64,000 bases of DNA. It comes from Flavobacterium fluviatile (GTDB taxonomy: Bacteria; Bacteroidota; Bacteroidia; Flavobacteriales; Flavobacteriaceae). Below, piece by piece: positions 16,355-25,091 of this stretch. The stretch is from NCBI RefSeq assembly GCF_010645065.1, contig NZ_JAADZW010000006.1, positions 1 to 64,000 of the forward strand, read 5' to 3'. The translations under genes and the position numbers were made by a program. Numbering within the stretch: the first letter of the stretch is position 1; every line of letters begins with the position of its first letter. The notes below the pieces were generated by a model. That model did not search any database. It worked only from the letters and a program-made list of their open reading frames with translations, and was not told the DNA's origin.

Positions 16355-17899
16355 TTAAAACGGCACGTCACTATCATCATCGTCATCATTCAGATTGCTT
16401 CCAAAAGCTTCGTTGGCAGATGGTAGATTTTTGGTTATATAATGATTATCATCATGATTCATTTTTGATGGTAAATCATCGTAACTACCTGAAAAGTCAT
16501 CAAGATTATCAAATTTCCCGAGATGCCCTATAAATTTTAGACGGATGTTTTCGATACCACCATTACGGTGTTTTGCTATCATTATTTCGGCCTGACCAGC
16601 TGTTGGCGACGCCTCATCATCATCCCATTCATCAATTTTGTAGTATTCGGGTCTATATAAAAACGAAACGATATCAGCATCCTGCTCAATAGCACCGGAT
16701 TCACGAAGATCCGATAATAATGGACGTTTACTTGAGCCACGGGTTTCTACAGCACGCGATAACTGTGAAAGTGCAATTACCGGAACGTTGAGTTCTTTTG
16801 CCAAAGCCTTTAAGTTTCGGGAAATGGTAGAAATTTCCTGTTCACGATTTCCTCCCCCTTTATTATTTCCTCCTGCAGTCATCAACTGCAAATAATCGAT
16901 AATGATGATTTTAATACCGTGCTGCGAAGCTAAACGACGGCATTTTGCTCTTAAATCGAAAATAGAAAGCGATGGTGTATCATCAATATACAAAGGTGCT
17001 TTTTCTAAGTCCTTTACTTTTGTACTCAACATCGTCCATTCATGAGGCTCCAGTTTGCCTGTACGTAATTTCTCTGATGACAATCCTGTTTCAGATGAAA
17101 TTAGTCTGGTAATCAACTGAACAGATGCCATCTCCAGAGAGAACAAAGCGACTCCGTGTCCAAACTGAATGGCAATATTTCTGGCCATCGAAAGTACAAA
17201 CGCCGTTTTTCCCATCGCTGGTCTGGCTGCAATAATAATTAAATCACTGGGCTGCCATCCGGAAGTCAGTTTATCTAAATTGGTAAAACCGGTTTCAACA
17301 CCACTTAATCCCTCTTTTTTAGAAATTTCTTCAATTTTCTTTTTAGCCTGTAAAACCAAACTTTGTGCAGTTTCAGAACTACGCTTAATGTTTCCCTGAG
17401 TTACTTCGTATAGTTTTGATTCGGCCTGATCTAATAAATCAAAAACATCTGTAGTTTCATCATAAGATGCTTCGATAATTTCTGATGAAATTCTAATCAA
17501 ACTTCTCTGAATAAACTTCTGAAGAATGATACGGGAGTGGAACTCGATATGTGCAGAAGAAGCAATTTTTTGTGTCAGCTGGATCAAATAAAAGTCACCT
17601 CCGGCTAATTCTAATTTTCCATTCTTTTTTAACTGACTGGAAACGGTAAGTAGGTCAATTGGCTGTGTTTCTGTAAAAAGCTGAATAATAGCTTCAAAAA
17701 TATATTTATGTGCATCTTTATAAAATGCATCAGGCTGTAGAATATCAATTACATCATCAACTCCTTTTTTATCAATCATCATAGCACCAAGAACAGCTTC
17801 TTCTAAATCAAGTGCCTGCGGTGGGAGTTTTCCTTTTTCTAAATTAATTATTGTCGTTTTATCGACCTTTACAGGGTTTATATTTTTGAAATTTTCCAT
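16355..17899 (-). CDS. dnaB: Replicative DNA helicase DnaB
   Basis: 514 residues. The DnaB N-terminal domain (about 25-130; LPPQALDLEEAVLGAMMIDKKG) is followed by the RecA-like C-terminal helicase. That part has Walker A ARPAMGKT (about 225-232), IIIIDYLQLM as Walker B and an arginine-finger region near SFLYRPEYY. The hexamer unwinds the lagging-strand template ahead of the replisome. No intein interrupts it. The last residues, DDDDDSDVPF, look strikingly like the acidic tip of SSB (DDDIPF type) and follow a low-complexity linker. It stands alone between terminators. Confidence 0.97.
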   Translation of the reverse strand: MENFKNINPVKVDKTTIINLEKGKLPPQALDLEEAVLGAMMIDKKGVDDVIDILQPDAFYKDAHKYIFEAIIQLFTETQPIDLLTVSSQLKKNGKLELAGGDFYLIQLTQKIASSAHIEFHSRIILQKFIQRSLIRISSEIIEASYDETTDVFDLLDQAESKLYEVTQGNIKRSSETAQSLVLQAKKKIEEISKKEGLSGVETGFTNLDKLTSGWQPSDLIIIAARPAMGKTAFVLSMARNIAIQFGHGVALFSLEMASVQLITRLISSETGLSSEKLRTGKLEPHEWTMLSTKVKDLEKAPLYIDDTPSLSIFDLRAKCRRLASQHGIKIIIIDYLQLMTAGGNNKGGGNREQEISTISRNLKALAKELNVPVIALSQLSRAVETRGSSKRPLLSDLRESGAIEQDADIVSFLYRPEYYKIDEWDDDEASPTAGQAEIMIAKHRNGGIENIRLKFIGHLGKFDNLDDFSGSYDDLPSKMNHDDNHYITKNLPSANEAFGSNLNDDDDDSDVPF

Positions 17900-17984
17900 T
17901 TAGCGAAATTAGCGAAATTTAAAAAAATAATACTATCTAGTTATAAGTAATGCTTGTTTATAAATAAATATTTTTTGTTCATAA

Positions 17985-18020
17985 CCAAAAAAAAATCCGA
18001 AACTGTAAGGCTTCGGATTT
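17985..18020 (-). terminator. Terminator after accA
   Basis: AAATCCGAA (17994-18002) pairs with TTCGGATTT (18012-18020). Read on the minus strand, a run of nine T's follows. Confidence 0.85.
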
Positions 18021-18039
18021 TATATCATGTATTATGAAT

Positions 18040-18993
18040 TTATTCTTTATATTCGCCCATATTACTGTACTTGTCCATTCTCTGGGCAATTAAATCGGCT
18101 GTTGATAAGTCTTTCAATTCGTTATATCCTTTTGTGATATATTCTGCTACGGTCTTAAAAGTAGTTTCTCTGTCATAATGCGCTCCACCAAGTGGTTCCG
18201 GAATAACATCATCAACCAGCTTTTGTTTTTTCATATCAGATGATGTCAATTTCAAAGCATCAGCAGCACGCTCTTTGTACTCCCAGCTTTTCCATAAAAT
18301 TGAAGAACACGATTCAGGAGAAATTACAGAATACCATGTATTCTCTAACATATAAACTCTGTCTCCAACGCCAATTCCTAAAGCTCCTCCGGAAGCTCCT
18401 TCTCCAACAATGATGGTAATAATTGGCACTTTCAGACGAACCATTTCAAAAATGTTTCTCGCAATAGCTTCTCCCTGACCTCTTTCTTCAGCTTCAAGTC
18501 CAGGATAGGCACCCGGGGTATCTACTAAAGTTAAAACCGGAATTCCAAATTTCTCGGCCATTTTCATCAAACGCAAAGCTTTACGGTATCCCTCCGGATT
18601 GGCCATACCAAAATTACGGTATTGACGCGTTTTGGTATTAAAACCCTTTTGCTGCCCAACAATCATAAACGACTGACCGTTTATTTTACCAAGTCCGCCA
18701 ACCATTGCTTTATCATCTTTGAATCCGCGATCTCCATGGAGTTCTAAAAATGTATCTCCGCAAATTGCTCTGATATAATCTAAAGTATAAGGCCTGTTTG
18801 GATGCCTCGATAATTGAACACGCTGCCAGGCAGTAAGATTTTTGTATATTTCTTTTTTAGTTTGCTCTAATTTTTTGTTGATTTCCTTGCAGGTAGGTGT
18901 TACATCAACATTAGATTCTTTTCCAATTATAACACACTTTTCCAGCTGTTCTTCAAGTTCTTTGATTGGAAGCTCAAAATCTAAATATTCCAT
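18040..18993 (-). CDS. accA: Acetyl-CoA carboxylase carboxyltransferase alpha subunit
   Basis: 317 residues from the ATG at 18993 ([20 protein letters not shown]), the normal AccA start. An upstream in-frame ATG at 19065 would add 24 non-conserved residues. The crotonase-like fold shows [49 protein letters not shown] and [31 protein letters not shown]. With AccD it transfers carboxyl from carboxybiotin to acetyl-CoA, making malonyl-CoA. It lies 100 bases after the DMT permease gene on the same strand. A weak minus-strand TATATTTG box at 19026-19033 may give it its own promoter. Confidence 0.97.
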   Translation of the reverse strand: MEYLDFELPIKELEEQLEKCVIIGKESNVDVTPTCKEINKKLEQTKKEIYKNLTAWQRVQLSRHPNRPYTLDYIRAICGDTFLELHGDRGFKDDKAMVGGLGKINGQSFMIVGQQKGFNTKTRQYRNFGMANPEGYRKALRLMKMAEKFGIPVLTLVDTPGAYPGLEAEERGQGEAIARNIFEMVRLKVPIITIIVGEGASGGALGIGVGDRVYMLENTWYSVISPESCSSILWKSWEYKERAADALKLTSSDMKKQKLVDDVIPEPLGGAHYDRETTFKTVAEYITKGYNELKDLSTADLIAQRMDKYSNMGEYKE

Positions 18994-19093
18994 GGATTTT
19001 TGAATTTTGTTTTTAAATCGAACCGCAAATATAAAAATATTATATGATTGGTGTAAATAATTCACACTAAACTATTGGTGCGTAATTTAAATA

Positions 19094-19981
19094 TTAGTGT
19101 TTTTTCTTGTTCTGAGAATGTTTGAAAACGCCATTTAAAATAACTGTTATCACTATTATCAAGGCACCAATATAAAATTCAGTACTCATTTTTTCTTTAC
19201 CGCCAAGTATAAAATAGGCCAGCACAATTCCGTAAACAGGCTCTAAATTAGTGGTTAACATTACGGTGTAGGGTGTTAATCTCTGCATTACTTTGACAGA
19301 TGCTGTAAAGGCATAAGCCGTGCAAACTGAAGCTAAAATGAGCAGCAGGATCCAATTATTTAATGAGATGGCAAAAAAATCAGCGGTAAATTTTCCCTGC
19401 ACCAAAAAATAAAGAGTGATAAAAAAAACACCAGCACCGAATTCATAAAATGTAATAATTGAAGGTTCATGATCTGAGATTAATTTTCCGTTCAATAAAG
19501 TAAAAACAACTCCTAAAATAATGGATGCCAAAGCATAATAGACTCCTGTAAGATATTTAATTTCTACCTGCAATATTAAAGCCAGTCCCGCAATAATTAT
19601 CAGTCCGAAAAAAACTTCATACCATAATATTTTTCTTCCGTAGAAAAGCGGTTCCAACAATGAAGCAAAAAAAGCACCTAATGAAAATATAGAAAGTGTT
19701 ATTGAAACGTTTGAAACATGTATAGCCTTAAAAAAGAAGATCCAGTGTAAAGCTATTAGTAAACCAACAAAAACTAACTTAAAAAGTTCCTTTACCGGAA
19801 CCTGAAAAGACTGTTTTTTATAAACTATAAATGCTCCTAAAAAAATTAAGGCAAAAAGCATTCTGTACCAAACCAGATTGTCGGCATCAATGGTAATCAA
19901 TGCTCCAAGTATAGCCGTAAACCCCCATATGAAAACTATTAAATGAAGATTCAAATAGCTTTTTAAATTATCGTTTCGCAT
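19094..19981 (-). CDS. EamA/DMT-family inner-membrane transporter
   Basis: 295 residues from the ATG at 19981. A frame from 20017 exists but lies wholly inside the preceding gene. It has ten membrane helices in two EamA halves; the first opens NLHLIVFIWGFTAILGALI and the second includes LLILASVCTAYAFTASVKVMQRLTPYTVMLTTNLEPVYGIVLAYFILG. It probably exports a small metabolite or amino acid, substrate unknown. Its start overlaps the end of the LptF/G gene by 14 bases, so translation is coupled. Confidence 0.88.
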   Translation of the reverse strand: MRNDNLKSYLNLHLIVFIWGFTAILGALITIDADNLVWYRMLFALIFLGAFIVYKKQSFQVPVKELFKLVFVGLLIALHWIFFFKAIHVSNVSITLSIFSLGAFFASLLEPLFYGRKILWYEVFFGLIIIAGLALILQVEIKYLTGVYYALASIILGVVFTLLNGKLISDHEPSIITFYEFGAGVFFITLYFLVQGKFTADFFAISLNNWILLLILASVCTAYAFTASVKVMQRLTPYTVMLTTNLEPVYGIVLAYFILGGKEKMSTEFYIGALIIVITVILNGVFKHSQNKKKH

Positions 19982-21056
19982 TGCGTAGTAAGTAGATTGC
20001 CAGAATTCCAAAAACAATATTCGGGAACCAGACAGCTAAAAAAGGTGAGAAAGTTGATTTTTCGGCAAGGGTGCCAAATATTTTATCGAAAAATACGAAT
20101 GAAAAAGCAATAGCTATTCCTATAGCCAGATTGACTCCCATTCCGCCGCGTCGCTTCATAGCCGAAACAGCCACAGCAATAATAGTCAGAATAAAAGCAG
20201 AAACCGGCACACTGTATTTTTTATAAAGCACTACCAGATAAGTATTGATATTTCCTGAACCTCTTTTGCGTTCTTTATCAATAAAATCAATTAAATCACC
20301 TAAAGAAAGCGTTTCTGCAATATAAACAACCGGAGTTAAATCTGCCAGTTCAAACTTGAATTTTACTGGTTTTTCTGGATTTTTTTCGATCACATCATTA
20401 AGTTCTCCAACCGTTCTTTTGGTATAATCATACAAAATATAAGTTTTCTTTTTAGGATCCCAGGTAATTCGGCTGGCAGTAATTTTATAAGTAAGCTTGT
20501 CTTTTTCAAAATGCTCCAGCGAAAAATTAAATGCCGTTTTAGTTTCTTCATTAAAGCTGTTTACAAAAATAAAATCGTTATCATTAATCTGCCTGTAAAC
20601 ATTGGTATTTTCACCTCGCATAAGCTGCTTACCGTTCCCTTTCAGATAGGTGTACCTAAAATTATTAAAACCTTCGCTGGCAGCAGGAACAATAAAAAAC
20701 CCCATTAAAAGTACAAAAACCGAAACGATAGAAGCACCAATAATATAAGGCCTTAAAAATCTCGTAAATGAAATCCCTGAACTTAAAATAGCAATAATCT
20801 CCGTATTATTTGCAAGTTTGGAAGTAAACCATATTACCGATAAAAACAGAAAAATAGGAAAAAGCGAATTCGCAAAATAAACGGTGAAATTGTAATAATA
20901 AATAGCAATTTGGGTAAACGGAATCTTGTTTTCCAGCATTTTATTCACCTTTTCAGAAACGTCAATTACAATTCCGATTGGAATAAATAAAAGAATCATC
21001 ACCGAAAAAGTGGCTAAATATCTTTTTAAAATGTACTTATCTATTATTGTTAACAT
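19968..21056 (-). CDS. LptF/LptG-family permease (YjgP/YjgQ)
   Basis: 362 residues. It opens MLTIIDKYILKRYLATFSVMILLFIPIGIVIDVSEKVNKML, has six membrane helices in two groups of three and a periplasmic beta-jellyroll of about 140 residues between them. Family members form the inner-membrane core of the LptB2FG exporter that moves lipopolysaccharide from the inner membrane to the Lpt bridge. Which of LptF or LptG this is cannot be decided from sequence alone. It lies 89 bases after tgt and overlaps the DMT permease gene. Confidence 0.9.
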   Translation of the reverse strand: MLTIIDKYILKRYLATFSVMILLFIPIGIVIDVSEKVNKMLENKIPFTQIAIYYYNFTVYFANSLFPIFLFLSVIWFTSKLANNTEIIAILSSGISFTRFLRPYIIGASIVSVFVLLMGFFIVPAASEGFNNFRYTYLKGNGKQLMRGENTNVYRQINDNDFIFVNSFNEETKTAFNFSLEHFEKDKLTYKITASRITWDPKKKTYILYDYTKRTVGELNDVIEKNPEKPVKFKFELADLTPVVYIAETLSLGDLIDFIDKERKRGSGNINTYLVVLYKKYSVPVSAFILTIIAVAVSAMKRRGGMGVNLAIGIAIAFSFVFFDKIFGTLAEKSTFSPFLAVWFPNIVFGILAIYLLRNAKR

Positions 21057-21074
21057 AGATTTTGTGTGTTTTTT

Positions 21075-21125
21075 GTTTCAGGTTTCAAGTTTCACGTTAC
21101 TTACAGAACCTGAAACTTGGAACTA
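21075..21125. repeat. TTTCAGG/TTTCAAG heptad repeat element
   Basis: GTTTCAGGTTTCAAGTTTC at 21075-21093 is followed by the near-inverse AACCTGAAACTTGG at 21108-21121. It sits in the tgt-LptF/G gap. The same heptad pattern occurs at 43407-43492 in another intra-operon gap. Confidence 0.6.
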
Positions 21126-21145
21126 AAAAAACTTGGAACTCTTTC

Positions 21146-22276
21146 TTAAAGTCTTTGACTCATATTTTTAACCATCATTTCTTTCCATGGCCTGAAATCA
21201 CCTGCTAAGATATGTTTTCTGGCTTCTCTAACCAGCCACATGTAAAAACCAAGGTTATGAATCGTTGCAATTTGTTTTCCCAAATATTCGTTGGCTGCAA
21301 ATAAGTGACGCAAATATGCTTTTGAATATTCTGTATCTACAAAAGTATATCCCATTTCGTCAAGTGGAGAAAAATCAGCTTCCCATTTTTTGTTTTTGAT
21401 ATTGATCGTTCCGTTTGCTGTAAAAAGCATTCCGTTTCTGGCGTTACGTGTTGGCATCACACAATCGAACATATCAATTCCTAACGCAATATTTTCTAAT
21501 ATATTTATCGGAGTTCCAACCCCCATCAAGTAACGTGGTTTGTCTTCCGGAAGAATTTCGCAGACCACTTCTGTCATAGCATACATTTCCTCAGCAGGCT
21601 CCCCTACTGACAAACCTCCAATTGCATTTCCCTGCTGACCTGAATTCGCAATATATTCTGCCGACTGACGGCGTAAATCTTTATAAGTACTTCCCTGAAC
21701 AATCGGAAAAAAAGTTTGCTCATAACCGTATTTGTAAGGCACTTTATCCAAATGATTAATACAGCGGTCTAACCAGCGATGTGTCATGTGCATAGAGCGT
21801 TGTGCATATCTGTAATCACAAGGGTACGGCGTACATTCGTCAAAAGCCATAATAATATCAGCGCCAATGGTCCGCTGAATTTCCATTACATTTTCTGGTG
21901 TAAAAAAATGGTATGAACCATCGATATGGGATTTAAACTTCACCCCCTCTTCCTTGATTTTTCTATTGGATGAAAGAGAATATACCTGATAACCTCCGGA
22001 ATCCGTCAAAATATTACGATCCCAATTCATGAATTTATGAAGTCCGCCAGCTTTCTCAAGAATTTCAGTCTGCGGACGCAAGTATAAATGATAGGTATTC
22101 CCAAGGATAATATCCGGATTAATTTCTTCCTTAAGCTCACGCTGATGTACCCCTTTTACAGAAGCCACGGTTCCGACAGGCATAAAAATAGGAGTTTCTA
22201 TAACTCCGTGATCTGTAGTAATACTTCCTGCTCTCGCTTTCGATTGCGGATCTTTTTGTAATAAATCAAACTTCAT
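21146..22276 (-). CDS. tgt: tRNA-guanine transglycosylase (queuosine pathway)
   Basis: 376 residues. It exchanges G34 for preQ1 in tRNAs with GUN anticodons. The TIM-barrel core shows NTYHLYLRPQTEILEKAGGLHKFMNWD, LTDSGGYQVYSLSS, GGLSVGEPAEEM and the catalytic region GIDMFDCVMPTRNARNG. Unusually, the zinc-site Cys residues seen in E. coli Tgt (CxCxxC) are absent. The matching segment reads PLDEMGYTFVDTEYSKAYLRHL, although the following His in ATIHNLGFY is kept. Length and flanks are otherwise normal, so this is lineage variation and not truncation. It heads tgt-LptF/G-DMT permease, perhaps with accA. Confidence 0.94.
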   Translation of the reverse strand: MKFDLLQKDPQSKARAGSITTDHGVIETPIFMPVGTVASVKGVHQRELKEEINPDIILGNTYHLYLRPQTEILEKAGGLHKFMNWDRNILTDSGGYQVYSLSSNRKIKEEGVKFKSHIDGSYHFFTPENVMEIQRTIGADIIMAFDECTPYPCDYRYAQRSMHMTHRWLDRCINHLDKVPYKYGYEQTFFPIVQGSTYKDLRRQSAEYIANSGQQGNAIGGLSVGEPAEEMYAMTEVVCEILPEDKPRYLMGVGTPINILENIALGIDMFDCVMPTRNARNGMLFTANGTINIKNKKWEADFSPLDEMGYTFVDTEYSKAYLRHLFAANEYLGKQIATIHNLGFYMWLVREARKHILAGDFRPWKEMMVKNMSQRL

Positions 22277-22296
22277 CTGTTTCTTTTTTCAGGGTG

Positions 22297-22304
22297 CAAA
22301 GATA
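22297..22304 (-). promoter_or_regulatory. Candidate -7 box for tgt
   Basis: Minus-strand TATCTTTG followed by CACCC, the same start-site context as the rRNA and tRNA promoters of this window. No good TTG lies 19-21 bases upstream. Confidence 0.45.
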
Positions 22305-22591
22305 GGTTAATTTAGAGAATTAGATAATTTGGAAATTAGAAAATTAGATAATGATTAACAACCTGAAGCCACAACCTAAAAAATTTGGAATTTGGAATTT
22401 TGCATTTGGAGTTTTAAAATTGCTTTGGGCGCTACCAAAGGATCGGGCTTTCGCTATATTCGCTTTCAAAATACAAAATGTAAAAACTACAAGATTAACC
22501 CATTAAACATATAACAATCGGCGATATTCATTTTTTAATTTTAATAATCACAAAAAAATCGAAAATTATTTTTAATTAAATTATAGAAATC
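22305..22591. repeat. Gene-free region with low-complexity and TTTGGGCG-box repeats
   Basis: TTAGATAATTTGGAAATTAG repeats near 22319-22350 are followed by AATTTGGAATTTGGAATTT (from about 22383). A GC-richer box TTTGGGCGCTACCAAAGG runs on into TCGGGCTTTCGCTATATTCG (from about 22424). A related TTTGGGCG box is at 51914 and a related TTTGGAATT tract at 26767. No ORF is credible here. Confidence 0.5.
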
Positions 22592-22894
22592 ATGATAAAC
22601 GCTGATGAAAAATTAGATCAAATCAAGGATGATCAAATCGAAAAAAACCTTGAAAACATGAATTATGATGCAAACGAAGACATCTACAATCAGGAAGAAA
22701 GATTAGAAGATATTGACCCTCAGGATATTTCCGGAGAAAGAATAATCAATAATGACAATCACGAGTGGAAACAAAACAGCGACAAACTCGGCAACGACTT
22801 AGACATTCCGGGATCAGAACTTGATGACGAACAAGAAGAAATCGGCTCTGAAGACGAAGAAAACAATTATTACAGTGAAGGCGACACAGAATAA
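22592..22894 (+). CDS. Small acidic conserved-type protein, unknown function
   Basis: 100 residues, strongly acidic and hydrophilic, rich in Asp, Glu and Asn. There is no signal peptide, membrane segment or cysteine. It is probably largely disordered, with NDNHEWKQNSDKLGNDLDIPGSELDDE as the only segment of mixed character. It has its own terminator. I recognise no domain and offer no function. Confidence 0.65.
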   Translation: MINADEKLDQIKDDQIEKNLENMNYDANEDIYNQEERLEDIDPQDISGERIINNDNHEWKQNSDKLGNDLDIPGSELDDEQEEIGSEDEENNYYSEGDTE

Positions 22895-22917
22895 AACCTT
22901 AAATTTACTTCAAAATT

Positions 22918-22940
22918 AAAGTCCCATTGGGGCTTTTTTT
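22918..22940 (+). terminator. Terminator after the acidic protein
   Basis: AAAGTCCC (22918-22925) pairs with GGGGCTTT (22929-22936) over a short loop and runs into T's. Confidence 0.75.
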
Positions 22941-23076
22941 GTTTTAATTTTTACCAAAAACAACAAAACAGAAACATCTTCTTTCAAAAATTCAAATCAT
23001 TTAGCTTATTTTTTTTAAGATTAATAAAAAAAGCATCTGAATATCACAATTGCATCAAACTAAAGCAGAAAATCAT

Positions 23077-23107
23077 TTGTCAGCCCGCAAAATAAAAATT
23101 ACTTTTG
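23077..23107 (+). promoter_or_regulatory. Transketolase promoter
   Basis: TTG (23077-23079), a 20-base spacer and TACTTTTG (23100-23107), followed by CACC. This is a full consensus match, 25 bases before the ATG at 23133. Confidence 0.85.
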
Positions 23108-23132
23108 CACCAGTTTAACTTTTATATATAAA

Positions 23133-23987
23133 ATGAAGCCTAACACACAACAATTAAGCGATTTAACGATCCAGGTAAGAAGAGATATTCTTAGAATGGT
23201 ACATGCTGTCAACTCAGGTCACCCAGGTGGTTCATTAGGTTGCACTGAATTTTTGGTAACTCTATACCAAAATATTATGGAACGTAAAGAAGGTTTTGAT
23301 ATGGACGGAATCGGAGAAGATCTTTTCTTCCTTTCAAATGGTCATATTTCACCTGTATTTTATAGCGTTTTAGCGAGAAGCGGTTATTTCCCTGTTTCAG
23401 AGCTTGCTACTTTCAGATTATTAAACTCTCGTTTACAAGGACACCCAACAACTCACGAAGGATTACCAGGAGTTCGTATGGCTTCCGGATCATTAGGACA
23501 AGGTTTGTCTGTCGCTCTTGGTGCTGCTCAGGCTAAAAAATTAAATGGTGACAATCATTTGGTTTACACTTTACACGGAGACGGGGAATTACAGGAAGGT
23601 CAAAACTGGGAAGCTATCATGTATGCTTCTGCAAAAAATGTTGACAACCTTATCGCAACAGTTGACCTTAACGGAAAACAAATCGACGGAACGACAGACG
23701 AGGTTTTAGCAATGGGAAGCTTAAAAGCTAAATTCGAAGCTTTTGACTGGGAAGTTATTGAAATTACCAAAGGAAACGACATCGAATCTATCATTGGCGG
23801 AATGAATGAAGCAAAAGCAAGAACAGGAAAAGGAAAACCGGTTTGTGTTTTACTTCATACCGAGATGGGTAATGGTGTAGATTATATGATGTACAGTCAT
23901 GCATGGCATGGTAAAGCACCTAATGATGCTCAGCTTGCAACTGCTTTAGAACAGAACTATAACACCGGAGGCAATTCAGATTACTAA
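23133..23987 (+). CDS. Transketolase, N-terminal (TPP-binding) subunit
   Basis: 284 residues matching only the first third of a one-chain transketolase. VNSGHPGGSLGCTEFLVTLY is the thiamine-diphosphate/substrate segment. HGDGELQEGQNWEA with VDLNGKQIDG is the Mg-TPP motif. The protein ends near HAWHGKAPN. The remaining domains are in the next gene, so the enzyme is a two-subunit transketolase acting in the non-oxidative pentose phosphate pathway. A strong promoter precedes it, and 72 bases of repeat-like sequence separate it from its partner. Confidence 0.93.
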   Translation: MKPNTQQLSDLTIQVRRDILRMVHAVNSGHPGGSLGCTEFLVTLYQNIMERKEGFDMDGIGEDLFFLSNGHISPVFYSVLARSGYFPVSELATFRLLNSRLQGHPTTHEGLPGVRMASGSLGQGLSVALGAAQAKKLNGDNHLVYTLHGDGELQEGQNWEAIMYASAKNVDNLIATVDLNGKQIDGTTDEVLAMGSLKAKFEAFDWEVIEITKGNDIESIIGGMNEAKARTGKGKPVCVLLHTEMGNGVDYMMYSHAWHGKAPNDAQLATALEQNYNTGGNSDY

Positions 23988-24059
23988 AATAGCTTTAAGC
24001 AGTAAGCAATAAGCTTTAAGCCTATTGCATACAGCGTATTGCATATAGCAAAATATAAA
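23988..24059. repeat. Repeat-like spacer between transketolase halves
   Basis: Contains AAGCAGTAAGCAATAAGC, a second AGCTTTAAGC and two copies of GTATTGCATA or near forms (24022-24048). The pattern is short direct and inverted repeats, with no coding potential. Confidence 0.5.
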
Positions 24060-25013
24060 ATGAAAAAATATACAAATACAGGAAGTAAAGATACCCGTTC
24101 AGGTTTTGGGGCGGGAATGACTGAACTAGGTCAGAAAAACGAAAAAGTCGTAGCCTTATGTGCTGACTTGATTGGATCATTAAAATTTGATGAATTCAAA
24201 AAAAATCATCCGGAGCGTTTTTTCCAGATTGGAATTGCAGAAGCTAACATGATCGGAATCGCTGCAGGTTTAACAATTGGAGGGAAAATTCCGTTTACAG
24301 GAACTTTCGCCAACTTCTCTACAGGAAGAGTTTACGATCAAATTCGTCAGTCTGTTGCTTATTCTGATAAAAACGTAAAAATCTGTGCTTCTCACGCTGG
24401 TTTAACGCTAGGAGAAGACGGTGCTACACACCAAATCTTAGAGGATATCGGATTAATGAAAATGTTACCGGGAATGACTGTAATCAACACTTGTGACTAC
24501 AATCAAACAAAAGCTGCAACTTTAGCATTGGCAGATCACCACGGTCCTGCGTATTTACGTTTCGGACGTCCGGTTGTACCTAACTTCACACCTGCTGACG
24601 AACCATTCGTAATTGGAAAAGCAATTATGTTAAACGAAGGAACTGATGTAACAATTGTTGCAACAGGTCACTTAGTTTGGGAAGCGCTTATTGCTGCCGA
24701 AGCACTTGAAGCAAAAGGAATTTCTGCAGAGGTAATCAACATCCACACCATTAAACCTTTGGACGAAGAAGCTATTTTAAAATCAGTAGCTAAAACCAAA
24801 TGTATTGTGACTGCTGAAGAACACAATTACCTTGGCGGTCTTGGAGAAAGTATTGCTGGTGTATTGGCTTTAAATAATCCTACTCCTCAGGAATTTGTTG
24901 CTGTAAAAGACAGTTTCGGTGAATCTGGAACTCCGGAGCAATTAATGGAAAAATACAAATTAAACAATCAGGCGATTGTTGAAGCTGTAGAAAGAGTTAT
25001 CAAAAGAAAATAA
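24060..25013 (+). CDS. Transketolase, C-terminal subunit
   Basis: 317 residues from the ATG at 24060 (MKKYTNTGSKDTRSGFGAGMTELG). The in-frame ATG at 24039 lies in repeat sequence and is less likely. The pyrimidine-binding domain includes FFQIGIAEANMIGIAAGLTIGGKIPFTGTFANF. The C-terminal transketolase domain covers about 190-310 (DVTIVATGHLVWEALIAAEALEAKGISAEVINIHTIKPLD). Together with the preceding gene it forms the active enzyme, which moves two-carbon units between sugar phosphates. A strong terminator follows. Confidence 0.93.
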   Translation: MKKYTNTGSKDTRSGFGAGMTELGQKNEKVVALCADLIGSLKFDEFKKNHPERFFQIGIAEANMIGIAAGLTIGGKIPFTGTFANFSTGRVYDQIRQSVAYSDKNVKICASHAGLTLGEDGATHQILEDIGLMKMLPGMTVINTCDYNQTKAATLALADHHGPAYLRFGRPVVPNFTPADEPFVIGKAIMLNEGTDVTIVATGHLVWEALIAAEALEAKGISAEVINIHTIKPLDEEAILKSVAKTKCIVTAEEHNYLGGLGESIAGVLALNNPTPQEFVAVKDSFGESGTPEQLMEKYKLNNQAIVEAVERVIKRK

Positions 25014-25044
25014 TTTTTTTATATTTCTTTTCTTTCTTATAAAA

Positions 25045-25076
25045 AAAACCTCGAAATTCACATTTCGAGGTTTTTA
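25045..25076. terminator. Bidirectional terminator
   Basis: AAAAACCTCGAAAT pairs with ATTTCGAGGTTTTT around 25045-25076, an arm of about 13 bp between convergent genes. Confidence 0.9.
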
Positions 25077-25091
25077 TTTTGGTACGATTTT

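Noticed and set aside
16355..17899. Intein in dnaB
   Set aside because: The protein is 514 residues, normal length, with uninterrupted Walker A and B regions.
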